This document shows positions 8,475 through 16,351 of a stretch of DNA of 22,640 nucleotides, piece after piece; within the stretch, counting starts at the first letter, position 1; every line of letters starts with the position of its first letter. A program made the translations under genes and the position numbers. The notes beneath the pieces are model-generated. The model worked only from the letters and a program-made list of their open reading frames with translations. It made no database searches and was not told the origin of the DNA. This DNA comes from an uncultured Clostridium sp. (lineage in GTDB: Bacteria > Bacillota > Clostridia > TANB77 > CAG-508), in assembly GCA_900553865.1 (NCBI GenBank), contig USFC01000018.1:1-22640 (forward strand), read 5' to 3'.

Positions 8475-9737
8475 CTACAAAATTCTTAGTATATCATTGT
8501 AAGTAATATATAAAGATAATGCAATTAAAAATGCAAAACCTAATAATTGTAAGTTAATTTCTGCTTTTTCACTAATCTTCTTTCCTCTTATTAATTCAAT
8601 TACTAAAAGTGCAAACTTTCCACCATCTAACGCTGGAATTGGAAGTAAGTTTGTAACTCCCAAAGATAAAGAAATAAGTGCTAGTATATTTACAAAATCT
8701 TGAACTTTGTTGGTTTTTGCAACAACTTCTGCTATTCCTACTGGCCCCATAAATTGGTCTACTCTTACATTTCCTGTAAATAACATTTTTAAATTTTCAA
8801 AAATTGAAAATGCAAAATCCCCTGTTTCAAAAAATGCATAATACATATTATTTGCAAGCGTATTTTCAGCTTTTTTAAAGTACACACCTAAATAATATTC
8901 ATAGTTTACGCTTGGAGTTATAGTAATATCTTTTTCTTCATTGTTTCTTTTTATTGTAATTACCATATCATTTTGTTTTTCTTGGTTCATTATTTCAACT
9001 ATTTCAGTTTGATTTTTTACTTCTTTTCCATTTATTTTTACTATTTCATCATTTGCTTTTATTCCACTTTTTTCTGCACTGCTATTTGCTGCAACTGCTA
9101 CAATTTTACAAGAATCTCCTGAACTAATCGCTTTTAAATATATTCCTGTATTGTAATATTCTTTTTTGGTTGGTTCTAAATAGATATTTTTATTTTCTCC
9201 ATTATGTTTTACAACTATATGCATTGTATTTCCTTCTGCCTTTTTTAGTGCTTTATCTATATCATTTTTGGTATGCACTTTTTTATTATCTATTTTTACT
9301 ATTTTGTCCCCCTCTTCAATACTTGTGCTAGCTGCTGCATATTCTGGTATGGTTGAATCTATTACCAAAGATGTATTGTTTCCAAGGCTTGTCATTAATA
9401 TAAAATAAACCATTAATGCAAAAACAATGTTTACTGTTCCACCAGCTAGTATAATTGCCATTCTTTTTGGTATGCTTGCATTGCTAAAAGAGCCTTCTTT
9501 ATTTGAACGTTCTTCTTCACCTTCTAGGTTTACAAAACCACCAAGTGGAATTAACCTTAATACATATTTTGTATTTTTTCCTTGCTTTTTCCATATAATT
9601 GGTCCAAAGCCTATAGAAAATTCATTAACTGCAACCTTGCATAATTTAGCCACAAAAAAGTGCCCTGCCTCATGTATTAAAATTAGAAAACCTAATACAA
9701 ATATTATTTTTAAAGCATTTATGATAAAGCTAATCAA
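8475..9737 (-). CDS. rseP: Site-2 intramembrane zinc metalloprotease RseP/RasP
   Basis: Cleaves membrane-bound substrates such as anti-sigma factors and signal-peptide remnants within the membrane. The 420 residues show the HEAGH zinc motif at 22-26 inside the first membrane helix and a second helix near 93-116. Two PDZ-like domains follow (about 125-190 and 205-277; the second contains SAEKSGIKANDEIVKINGK). The family motif NLLPIPALDGG (363-373) contributes the third zinc ligand, Asp 371, and there is a final helix near 395-412. Length equals that of B. subtilis RasP. The start is a TTG with AAGGAG 8 bases upstream; no better ATG exists before HEAGH. It follows cdsA directly; the dxr gene often found between them is missing. 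Confidence 0.97.
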   Translation of the reverse strand: MISFIINALKIIFVLGFLILIHEAGHFFVAKLCKVAVNEFSIGFGPIIWKKQGKNTKYVLRLIPLGGFVNLEGEEERSNKEGSFSNASIPKRMAIILAGGTVNIVFALMVYFILMTSLGNNTSLVIDSTIPEYAAASTSIEEGDKIVKIDNKKVHTKNDIDKALKKAEGNTMHIVVKHNGENKNIYLEPTKKEYYNTGIYLKAISSGDSCKIVAVAANSSAEKSGIKANDEIVKINGKEVKNQTEIVEIMNQEKQNDMVITIKRNNEEKDITITPSVNYEYYLGVYFKKAENTLANNMYYAFFETGDFAFSIFENLKMLFTGNVRVDQFMGPVGIAEVVAKTNKVQDFVNILALISLSLGVTNLLPIPALDGGKFALLVIELIRGKKISEKAEINLQLLGFAFLIALSLYITYNDILRIL

Positions 9738-9752
9738 TTTTTTATCTCCTTT

Positions 9753-10562
9753 TTATATTAACATGAATAGAAAATATGCAAATGGTGCTATAAATATAAC
9801 ACTATCTATTCTATCTAACATTCCTCCATGGCCAGGAATTAAATTGCTAAAATCTTTTATTCCTGTATATCTTTTTATACTAGATGCTGCTAAATCTCCC
9901 ATTTGACCTACTAAGCTTAATACTATTCCTATTAATATTATATATAAATAATTAAAATTCATTCCTAAATATGTATTACATATAAAAGTATATATTAGCA
10001 TTGCTACAACTGCTCCTATAGTTCCAGCAATACATCCTTCAATACTTTTGTTTGGACTTATTTGAGTAAATTTGTGCTTTCCAAATTTTCTACCTATTAA
10101 ATATGCAAATATATCTGTTCCCCAAGCTGCAAAAAATACGTACCATATTAATATTCTTCCATTTTCCATTTCGCGAATTATTGGAATATACATTAAAAAT
10201 ATTACAATATAGCAAATTCCAAAACATGTTATTGCTATATCTTTTATGTTGTATTTCATATTACTTGCTATTACTTGAGAAAACAATACTAAAATTGAAA
10301 CTGGTATAGTTGCCGCTATTACTTTTAGTACATATTCTGAAGGTATTATATGTATGCAAGATATTAAGGCTGCACAAATATATGCTATCCAACTTAAATT
10401 CTTTTTCTCATTTTGTTCTTTAAAGCAATGAAAATACTCATGTAAAGCCATTATTGCTATTATACTTATACATATATCTACTAAATATTTATTTCCAAAT
10501 ATTAATACTGCTGCCACTAGTGGAAGCCCTATTATTGCTGATGATAATCTTTTTAAATCCAT
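9753..10562 (-). CDS. cdsA: Phosphatidate cytidylyltransferase (CDP-diglyceride synthase)
   Basis: Makes CDP-diacylglycerol from phosphatidate and CTP, the branch point of phospholipid synthesis. The 269-residue protein is a multi-helix membrane protein. It carries the conserved D-(x)-FAYLIGRKFGKH block (150-163) with SPNKSIEG (169-176), GQMGDL (219-224) and the C-terminal family signature SxxKRxxxxKDFxxxxPGHGGxxDRxD (about 227-253). AAGGAA before the ATG supports the start. It lies 14 bases after uppS and 15 bases before rseP, consistent with cotranscription of lipid and membrane genes. Confidence 0.97.
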   Translation of the reverse strand: MDLKRLSSAIIGLPLVAAVLIFGNKYLVDICISIIAIMALHEYFHCFKEQNEKKNLSWIAYICAALISCIHIIPSEYVLKVIAATIPVSILVLFSQVIASNMKYNIKDIAITCFGICYIVIFLMYIPIIREMENGRILIWYVFFAAWGTDIFAYLIGRKFGKHKFTQISPNKSIEGCIAGTIGAVVAMLIYTFICNTYLGMNFNYLYIILIGIVLSLVGQMGDLAASSIKRYTGIKDFSNLIPGHGGMLDRIDSVIFIAPFAYFLFMLI

Positions 10563-10576
10563 GTTACATTCCTTTC

Positions 10577-11284
10577 TTACTTTGCTCCAAACTTTCTATT
10601 TCTTTTTTGGTAGATTTCTATTGCTTCATCTAAGTCTTTTTCTTCAAAATCTGGCCAATTTTTTTCTACAAATACAAACTCAGAATATACTATTTGCCAT
10701 GGTAAAAAATTACTAGTTCTTAGCTCACCACTTGTTCTAATTAGTAAATCTGGGTCTGGCTCTCCTGCTGTATATAAATTATCTGATATTAATTGTTCGT
10801 TAATATCTTCTATATTTATTTTTCCTTCTTTTACTTGTTCTGAGATTTTCCTTACTGCTTTTACGATTTCATCTCTTCCACCATAATTTATTGCAATATT
10901 AAAGGTTACTCCTGTATTGTTTTTAGTTCTTTCCATACATTTGTTAATGCTTTTTTGCATTCCTTCTGATAAGGCTGAAATATCTCCTAAAACTTTTACT
11001 TTTATATTTTCTGTATCTGCTCTTTTACTATAATCATCTAAATAGTTTTGAAGCAAAAGCATAAGCGCCCCTACCTCATCTTTGGTTCTTTTCCAGTTTT
11101 CTGTTGAGAATGCATATACTGTAATGTATTCTAGACCTATTTTATTGGCATAACGAACTATTTTTTCTAAGGTTTTTGCACCTTCTTTATGACCTAATTT
11201 AGGTTCTAATCCTTTTTTTCTTGCCCATCTTCTATTTCCATCCATTATTATAGCAATATGTTTTGGCATATTTTCTTTTTCCAT
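10577..11284 (-). CDS. uppS: Undecaprenyl diphosphate synthase (cis-prenyltransferase)
   Basis: Extends farnesyl diphosphate with isopentenyl units to C55 undecaprenyl diphosphate, the lipid carrier for peptidoglycan. The 235 residues contain HIAIIMDGNRRWA (9-21; catalytic Asp 15), GHKEGAKTL (31-39), YAFSTENWKR, NYGGRDEI and the C-terminal PDPDLLIRTSGELRTSNFLPWQ block that binds substrate diphosphate. All key positions are intact and the length is normal. The ATG is preceded by ATAGGAG. About 100 bases separate it from frr. In that gap I see only a degenerate GTCCCC-type repeat fragment and no convincing promoter or terminator. Confidence 0.98.
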   Translation of the reverse strand: MEKENMPKHIAIIMDGNRRWARKKGLEPKLGHKEGAKTLEKIVRYANKIGLEYITVYAFSTENWKRTKDEVGALMLLLQNYLDDYSKRADTENIKVKVLGDISALSEGMQKSINKCMERTKNNTGVTFNIAINYGGRDEIVKAVRKISEQVKEGKINIEDINEQLISDNLYTAGEPDPDLLIRTSGELRTSNFLPWQIVYSEFVFVEKNWPDFEEKDLDEAIEIYQKRNRKFGAK

Positions 11285-11384
11285 TTTTTCTCCTATCTTG
11301 CTCTAGTTTCTGTCGGGGACACTTCTTTTCCTATGGTATTCCTGTAAGGATAAGAAATGTACCTCGCAGAGTATTTCTATTATT

Positions 11385-11933
11385 TTATAAAGTCATTATT
11401 TCTTTTTCTTTTGCTTCTGTTACTTTGTCTATTTGTTCTACATATTTGTCTGTTAATTTTTGAATTTGCTCTTCAGCTTGTTTTAAGTCATCTTCTGTAA
11501 TTACTGAGTCTTTTTGCATTTTCTTAAATTCATCTAATCCATCTCTTCTTACTTGTCTTATTGCTACTTTAGATTCTTCTCCCATTTTCTTTATTTCTTT
11601 TACTAATTCTTTTCTTCTTTCTTCGTTTAATTCTGGGAAGTTCAATCTTATTACTTTTCCGTCATTATTTGGTGTTATTCCTATGTCAGAAGCAAGTATT
11701 GCTCTTTCTATTTCTTTTAGTACGCTCATATCCCAAGGTTGAATTACTATTAATCTAGCTTCTGGAACTGAAATTCCTGCCACTTGATTAATTGGTGTTG
11801 CTGTTCCATAATATTCTACTGATATTTTATTTAATATTGCAGGATTTGCTCTTCCTGCTCTTATTTCTGATAAATTTTCCTCATAAACACTTATTGTTTT
11901 TTTCATTCTTTCTTCTATGCTTGTATAATCCAT
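11385..11933 (-). CDS. frr: Ribosome recycling factor
   Basis: Splits post-termination ribosomes together with EF-G. The 182 residues match the whole family: IRAGRANPAILNKISVEYYG (about 24-43), then PINQVAGISVPEARLIVIQPWD, IGITPNNDGKVIRLNFPELNEERRKELVK, and the long helical C-terminus with the RRDGLDEFKKMQKD segment. The length is the usual 180-185. A GGAG-type site precedes the ATG. It sits 18 bases after the DUF2207-like gene; in most relatives frr directly follows pyrH. Confidence 0.98.
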   Translation of the reverse strand: MDYTSIEERMKKTISVYEENLSEIRAGRANPAILNKISVEYYGTATPINQVAGISVPEARLIVIQPWDMSVLKEIERAILASDIGITPNNDGKVIRLNFPELNEERRKELVKEIKKMGEESKVAIRQVRRDGLDEFKKMQKDSVITEDDLKQAEEQIQKLTDKYVEQIDKVTEAKEKEIMTL

Positions 11934-11951
11934 TTTCTTTTCTCCTTTTCT

Positions 11952-12965
11952 TTATTTCTTTTTATATAATGTTACATCTGCAATGCAAGCTCCTCCTATA
12001 GCTATAAATATGCATAGCCATGCTAGAGCACCTTTTGATAGTGTAACCATTATTATTGTTACTAATAACATCAACACTACTAATGCAAAAAGAATTAGTA
12101 TGGTATTTGTTATTGTCTTTTTCAAAACTTCATGAGAGTTTTGTAATATTTTATTATCCATAAAGGTATTTTTTGCTTGTGTATTTATATGTAAAGCAAT
12201 TGAATTTGCAAATTCTTTATTTACTACTGCTTGCTCCATTGTTTCATTTTCTGTAAAAAATTCTTTTTCTTCTAGTCCTAGTTTATATTTTTCAAGATTA
12301 TATTTTAAAATTTTTCCTTTTTCTGTATATGGATTTGCTTTTAGTAGCATTACTGCTAATACTATTTTTTCAAAAGCATATATTAATACATATATTCTTG
12401 AAAAATATAAAGCACCAATTGCATTTAAAATACTTATTCCTAAAACTAACAAAATAGATATTTTTATTGTCCATTTAGTTGTTTTTGTTAATACCTTTTC
12501 CTTCTTTTTATCTATTATATTTTCTTTTGTAATTTTTTCATTTAAAACTTCTTCTAATTCTTTAAATTGAATATTATATAGTTCATAAATATTGTTTATT
12601 TTTTCCTCTAGTTCAGCCTTTGTTATTTCCATTTTATTAGAGAACAAAAAATTTAAAGCTAATAATTCATATCTGTTTAACTTAGTTGAAGCCATATCTA
12701 TATTTAAGCTAACTGTGTAGTCATATTTTTCAAGGCTTTCTTTTCCATAATTTATTTTTATATAGCCTTTTACATTTAAATCTATTATTTCTGCTAAAAT
12801 TAAATCATAATTATTATTAAAATTCAAATCATTTATATAACCTATTACAATTGAATCTTCAGCTTCTATTTCTTTAGTTTTGTCTTCTATATTTTTAGGA
12901 AATTTATAATATTTTACATAAGCATATATAATAAAAAATATATTTAATAATATTAATATTATCAT
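11952..12965 (-). CDS. DUF2207-like predicted membrane protein
   Basis: 337 residues with one N-terminal helix (1-18), a soluble segment (about 25-160), two closely spaced helices (166-186, 191-209), a second soluble stretch and two C-terminal helices (286-306, 311-331). The part with LAEIIDLNVKGYIKI (about 57-71), LNRYELLALNFLF (96-108), a winged-helix-like ITKAELEEKI and the later NPYTEKGKILKYNLEKYKLGLEEKEFF (211-237) has the order and spacing of the C-terminal half of DUF2207 membrane proteins. The usual N-terminal beta-rich half is missing. Function is unknown. It is inserted between pyrH and frr with 9 and 18 base gaps, so it is cotranscribed. Family assignment is from pattern memory. 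Confidence 0.65.
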   Translation of the reverse strand: MIILILLNIFFIIYAYVKYYKFPKNIEDKTKEIEAEDSIVIGYINDLNFNNNYDLILAEIIDLNVKGYIKINYGKESLEKYDYTVSLNIDMASTKLNRYELLALNFLFSNKMEITKAELEEKINNIYELYNIQFKELEEVLNEKITKENIIDKKKEKVLTKTTKWTIKISILLVLGISILNAIGALYFSRIYVLIYAFEKIVLAVMLLKANPYTEKGKILKYNLEKYKLGLEEKEFFTENETMEQAVVNKEFANSIALHINTQAKNTFMDNKILQNSHEVLKKTITNTILILFALVVLMLLVTIIMVTLSKGALAWLCIFIAIGGACIADVTLYKKK

Positions 12966-12974
12966 TTTTCCCCT

Positions 12975-13682
12975 CTATTTTACATATGTTCCTATTTTTT
13001 CACCATTTACTATTTTTACAATATTTTCTGGTTCATCTATTCCAAATACAATAAGTGGTATTTGGTTATCTTTGCAAAGTGATGTTGCTGTTGAATCCAT
13101 AACTTTTAGGTCTTTATTTAAAATATCTAAATATGTTATTTCATCATATTTTATTGCATTTTTATCTAATTTTGGGTCTGCTGAATATACCCCATCTATT
13201 GTTTTTGCAAGTAATATTACTTCTGCATCTATTTCGGCTGAACGAAGTGCTGCTGCAGTATCTGTTGTAAAAAATGGATTTCCAGTTCCACAAGCAAATA
13301 TAACTACTCTTCCTTTTTCTAAATGCTTTGTTGCCTTTCTTCTAATATATGGTTCTGCAATTTGCCTCATTTCTATAGCAGTTTGAAGTCTTGTATCTAG
13401 TCCTCTTGCTTCTAGTGAGTCTTGAAGTGCCAAGCCATTCATTGTAGTTGCAAGCATTCCCATGTAATCTGATGTTGTTCTTTCCATTTGATGTCCATAT
13501 CTGCCTCTCCAAAAATTGCCTCCACCTACTACTATTGCCACTTCTACACCCAAATCTACAATTTTCTTTATTTCGTCACATATTTTTCCTAAAGTTTTAG
13601 CGTCCACTCCTCTTCCTTCTTGCCCTCCTATTGCTTCTCCGCTTAATTTTAATAGAACACGTTTGTACTTTAAATCAGGCAT
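12975..13682 (-). CDS. pyrH: UMP kinase
   Basis: Phosphorylates UMP to UDP for pyrimidine nucleotide synthesis; hexameric amino-acid-kinase fold. Visible motifs are RVLLKLSGEAIGG (N-terminal phosphate loop), VAIVVGGGNFWRGR, DYMGMLATTMNGLALQDSLE, GRVVIFACGTGNPFFTTDTAAALRSAEIDAEVILLAKTIDGVYSADP (nucleotide and UMP contacts) and the C-terminal GTYVK. Two in-frame ATGs exist. The one at 13682 lies 9 bases from AAGGAGG (13692-13698), whereas the ATG at 13688 would be only 3 bases away, so the shorter form of 235 residues is chosen. It is the first gene of the operon; rpsB and tsf, usual partners upstream, are not present. Confidence 0.97.
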   Translation of the reverse strand: MPDLKYKRVLLKLSGEAIGGQEGRGVDAKTLGKICDEIKKIVDLGVEVAIVVGGGNFWRGRYGHQMERTTSDYMGMLATTMNGLALQDSLEARGLDTRLQTAIEMRQIAEPYIRRKATKHLEKGRVVIFACGTGNPFFTTDTAAALRSAEIDAEVILLAKTIDGVYSADPKLDKNAIKYDEITYLDILNKDLKVMDSTATSLCKDNQIPLIVFGIDEPENIVKIVNGEKIGTYVK

Positions 13683-13719
13683 GTACATAGTCCTCCTTGT
13701 TTATTTTATTTTCGTTTAT

Positions 13720-13752
13720 CATTCTATCATAAGAGCAAAAAAAAAGAAACAA
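13720..13752 (-). promoter_or_regulatory. Possible promoter of the pyrH operon
   Basis: On the minus strand overlapping -10-like hexamers TATGAT (13726-13731) and TAGAAT (13721-13726) follow a T-rich stretch with TTGTTT at 13747-13752. The spacing to TTGTTT is 15 or 20 bases, so the -35 is poor. It is placed here because a terminator lies upstream and the pyrH ribosome binding site lies downstream. The rest of 13753-13858 is AT-rich with no recognisable feature. Confidence 0.3.
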
Positions 13753-13858
13753 TTTTATGAATTTTTATATATTTTTTTCTAACTTTAAATAAATAGGTTT
13801 TAGCTTTTTCAATTTACTTTTTTATATTCTATAGAAGTTTGCTAAACTTTCCCATAAT

Positions 13859-13896
13859 ATAAAAAATAGCACAAGCTTTAATTTGCCTGTACTATT
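13859..13896 (-). terminator. Intrinsic terminator of the metallopeptidase gene
   Basis: On the minus strand AATAGTACAGGC (13885-13896) pairs with GCTTGTGCTATT (13865-13876), a 12-bp stem with two G-U pairs and an 8-base loop, followed by U residues. It overlaps the stop codon of the gene and separates it from the pyrH operon. Confidence 0.85.
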
Positions 13897-14605
13897 TAAT
13901 GCTTGTACTTTTTAAATATTTATCTATTTCTTTATAGTTTGGAAGATATTTTTCTATTAATTCATAAAATTTATTGCTATGGTTTGGCTGTGTCATATGA
14001 CATAACTCATGCACTACTACTGCATCTATTCCTTCTGGTTTTAACATTGCTAACCTGCTAGTAAACTTTAATAGGCCTTCATATGGCATGCAACTTCCAA
14101 ACTTACTCGTCATATCCTTTACTATTACTTTTGAATACCCTATTTTAGTTTTCTTACTCCAATATGGAAGTCTTTCTTGTAAAATTAGCTCTGTAGCATT
14201 TTTTAGCATTTTTCGCATTGCCTTTAAAATATAGTCTTCTTCGCTTTCTGTTCCTTTTATTTGTATTGGAAGTTCTATTTTTATTATTTTTTCGTTTTCA
14301 TTTACACTCATTTTTATAATATTTTTTTCATTATATTCTTTAACTATATTATATTTTTCACCTTTATATAGCATTTCTTTCCTGTCTGACCATTTTCCTT
14401 TTGCCTTTGCTTGTATGTCTATAAAGTTTTCATATATTTCTTCTTTATATGCTTCTATAAGTGCATCTACAGTAGCTTGTGAAGTATATGGCGTTTTGGT
14501 TATTTTTAATATTCCATTTTTAAAATACAATTTTAAACTTTTAGAATTATTATATGTCTGTACTTTTAATGGAATCATTGCATCTTTTATTTTTATATAC
14601 TCCAT
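13892..14605 (-). CDS. YgjP/DUF45-type zinc metallopeptidase
   Basis: A 237-residue protein with the family's C-terminal zinc site VVVHELCHMTQPNHSNKFYELIEKYLPNY: HELCH at 199-203 and a further His at 209. Before it stands MTSKFGSC (165-172), another conserved family block. The N-terminal half is beta-rich and variable, as usual for DUF45 (SprT/WLM-related) proteins, whose substrates are mostly unknown; some act with restriction systems, but none is seen here. The start at 14605 is preferred over the open frame from 14653 because the extra 16 residues have no ribosome binding site, while GGAGAAGAAAGG stands just before this ATG. It has its own promoter and terminator. Confidence 0.88.
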   Translation of the reverse strand: MEYIKIKDAMIPLKVQTYNNSKSLKLYFKNGILKITKTPYTSQATVDALIEAYKEEIYENFIDIQAKAKGKWSDRKEMLYKGEKYNIVKEYNEKNIIKMSVNENEKIIKIELPIQIKGTESEEDYILKAMRKMLKNATELILQERLPYWSKKTKIGYSKVIVKDMTSKFGSCMPYEGLLKFTSRLAMLKPEGIDAVVVHELCHMTQPNHSNKFYELIEKYLPNYKEIDKYLKSTSIK

Positions 14606-14678
14606 TACCTTTCTTCTCCATTTCAATTCTTGCTTTTGATAAATATCATGCAATTGTCATTTCAAATTGCATAGTCTT

Positions 14679-14707
14679 ATGTTAACATATTTTTATCATA
14701 ATCGCAA
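14679..14707 (-). promoter_or_regulatory. Probable promoter of the metallopeptidase gene
   Basis: On the minus strand TTGCGA (14702-14707), 17 bases, then TAACAT (14679-14684). Four of six positions match in each hexamer with ideal spacing, and it lies about 75 bases upstream of the chosen start. Confidence 0.55.
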
Positions 14708-14744
14708 GAAAAATCGTACGACCGCTTTCGACATTATCTTATTT

Positions 14745-15095
14745 TTATTTTTTCGACATATTTTTTACTTTTTTTACAAATGCTCTATCTACCTGAAATA
14801 AAATACCCAAAGAAATCATCTTTAAATTTTTATTATAATATTCTGGTTCCCAAACTTCCTCCCATTCTGCTAACAAGTCTAAATACTCTTCTTCCAATAA
14901 AGTTAACTCATCGCCTTTAGAATATCCAGCTATCATTATTCCAAGTTTTAAGTCATGTACTTTTGATTTCACAGGAAGTATTCTATCTTCTTTTACCTCT
15001 CCATTTTCTAGTTTATCAGAAAATTTTTTTACTCTTGCCAAATCTTCATTTATAAATGTGTTAAAATATTCTATATCTTTTATTTTATCTCTCAT
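14745..15095 (-). CDS. PoNi-type immunity protein, N-terminal domain only
   Basis: A 116-residue protein starting MRDKIKDIEYFNTFI and containing the segment VHDLKLGIMIAGYSKGDELTLLEEEYLDLLAEWEEVW and then KNLKMISLGILFQV. This follows the DUF1910/PoNi_N pattern (basic start, helical segment, IAxYSxGD). Such proteins neutralise PoNe-type DNase toxins. Full family members have about 250-300 residues with a second DUF1911 domain; here the frame ends after about the first domain, so the protein is short or truncated. The start at 15095 is chosen because AAGGAA lies 6 bases upstream and a longer start at 15143 would run back into the previous gene. It is 10 bases downstream of that gene. Family call is from pattern recognition. 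Confidence 0.62.
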   Translation of the reverse strand: MRDKIKDIEYFNTFINEDLARVKKFSDKLENGEVKEDRILPVKSKVHDLKLGIMIAGYSKGDELTLLEEEYLDLLAEWEEVWEPEYYNKNLKMISLGILFQVDRAFVKKVKNMSKK

Positions 15096-15105
15096 ATCAA
15101 TTCCT

Positions 15106-15426
15106 TTACTCCTTAATCCAGATTCTGTCAGCGATTTCTTCATTTATTTCATAATATGTTTCAACCAAATTTTCAAGAAACTCAACATTTGTTATTCGTT
15201 CATGTTCATACAATTGAGCTTGAATGTTATTATCACATAATTCCTTGTATAACTTAATAATATTTACAATCCCCTCCTCTTTTACATAACTGCATTCAAC
15301 AACATAATTATTGCTAATAATTGCCTCTTTTATTTCACCAATTGAAAGTTTGCAATATTTTCTCAGGATCTTTATACAACGATTAATTTCATTCCGGGAT
15401 ATCACTTTTATTCCTACAGTATCCAT
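15106..15426 (-). CDS. Small acidic protein, probable immunity protein
   Basis: A 106-residue protein of no family I can name. It is rich in helix-forming residues, begins MDTVGIKVISRNEINRCIKI and has a mostly acidic C-terminal half (NVEFLENLVETYYEINEEIA). It has no signal peptide or membrane segment. AAGGAGCG stands 8 bases before the ATG and overlaps the end of a short frame that looks like a toxin-tip remnant (15444-15533). The layout tip, ribosome binding site, small acidic gene is the same as in the other modules of the region, so an immunity role is likely but inferred only from position. Confidence 0.6.
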   Translation of the reverse strand: MDTVGIKVISRNEINRCIKILRKYCKLSIGEIKEAIISNNYVVECSYVKEEGIVNIIKLYKELCDNNIQAQLYEHERITNVEFLENLVETYYEINEEIADRIWIKE

Positions 15427-15443
15427 ATTATTATTCGCTCCTT

Positions 15444-15533
15444 CTAATCAAAATCATGAATATCTACAATGGGTTCCCCTGATAAGCAAGAGCCAGCTGA
15501 CGTTATCAGTACACAGCTGGTTCTAATATCATT
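15444..15533 (-). pseudogene. Possible toxin-tip remnant (29 codons)
   Basis: A minus-strand open stretch without a start codon reads NDIRTSCVLITSAGSCLSG and then EPIVDIHDFD, stopping directly before the ribosome binding site of the 106-residue gene. Short C-terminal remains in exactly this position occur before the other immunity genes here. The same bases contain an 11-bp inverted repeat (15489-15499 with 15514-15524), but there is no U-run, so a terminator is less convincing. Short and of low certainty. Confidence 0.3.
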
Positions 15534-15547
15534 TTATCATTACACTC

Positions 15548-16005
15548 CTAATTTTTATTTGTGTATATCTCTTTTAACTGAAATTGAGGATTGAATATAT
15601 TGTTCAAAAAATCTTCTATTGTATCTCCCGCAATCGACAAGCTCATCCAATCACCAAGATATACTTTTTTGCTATCACTTACATAAATAACCCAGTCATA
15701 ACATTCACCTATTGGAAATAACTCTTCATTGCTTGCTTGATTAAATATTTCCATTCTATCATATTCACCACTTGCGGCATTTACGGGATTAAAATGCATT
15801 GTTACCCCTAAGTGATTTTTATCACTAGAAACTCTAACTTGTAAATCCCCTAATTCAGATAAAATTGATTTTGCATATTCATTAACAATATATCCTTCTT
15901 CTGTCAAAATTTGAATCCATTGAGTTATGTCTTGTTTTCTCCCATCACTCCATCCACTATTTTCAATACATTTAATACATATTCATCTAATAAATTACTA
16001 ACCAT
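15548..16005 (-). pseudogene. SUKH-3 immunity protein gene with a one-base frameshift
   Basis: The frame from 15548 upstream reads TEEGYIVNEYAKSILSELG, FNPVNAASGEYDR, LFPIGECYDWVIYVSDSKKVYLG and GDTIEDFLNNIF, the SUKH-3 pattern. Without any ATG it continues upstream to NSGWSDGRKQDITQWIQIL, the typical SUKH-3 start region. The true start is in another frame: ATG at 16005 with AGGAAGG 5 bases upstream, reading MVSNLLDEYVLNVLK. The two frames join if one A is added to the four-A run at 15960-15963 (minus strand), giving about 152 residues, the normal length. As it stands the gene is broken, unless translation starts at the weak TTG (15907) inside the domain. SUKH proteins neutralise diverse nuclease and deaminase toxins. 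Confidence 0.8.
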
Positions 16006-16188
16006 ATTAACCTTCCTATACCACAATTATCCTGTAATAGATAGAGGTGTGCGTCACCACTCTTGAAGCACTTGTGACTTCGTTCATTGAGACTGCTCCC
16101 TCTGCTTTGCAGGATTTTGTGTATTAGCTGGATGTTGGCAGCATATGTGCTGTACTTCGTATATCTAACCAGATTGTAACCCGCATTG

Positions 16189-16351
16189 AAGTGAGGATTC
16201 TACCTGCTGATTCTCTTATGAGTTTTATCTTCAATAATATCGGCAATTCCTCTTGTATCTTCGGCATGGAAGCCACTGAGCATTACTGGTATCCGATTTA
16301 TTCATTCCTCAAAGCCAGAGGATATACCATCTATGTAATCAATCCCACTCA
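16189..16351 (+). mobile_element. Fragment of an IS110-family transposase gene
   Basis: Plus-strand frame reading FNNIGNSSCIFGMEATEHYW and then YPIYSFLKARGYTIYVINPT. This matches the region of the IS110 DEDD transposase with the GMEATGHYWYP...SFLK...YVINP pattern. The catalytic Asp residues of the N-terminus and the C-terminal transposase domain are absent, and no IS ends are seen, so it is a dead scrap. It is the only plus-strand coding remnant in the region. Its right edge (about 16340-16352) coincides with the 3' end of the SUKH-1 gene. The remaining gene-free stretch 16018-16188 shows nothing I can recognise. Confidence 0.75.

Noticed and set aside
15489..15524. 11-bp inverted repeat AGAGCCAGCTG/CAGCTGGTTCT as a terminator
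   Set aside because: No U-run follows on either strand, and the same bases read as a plausible toxin-tip remnant.
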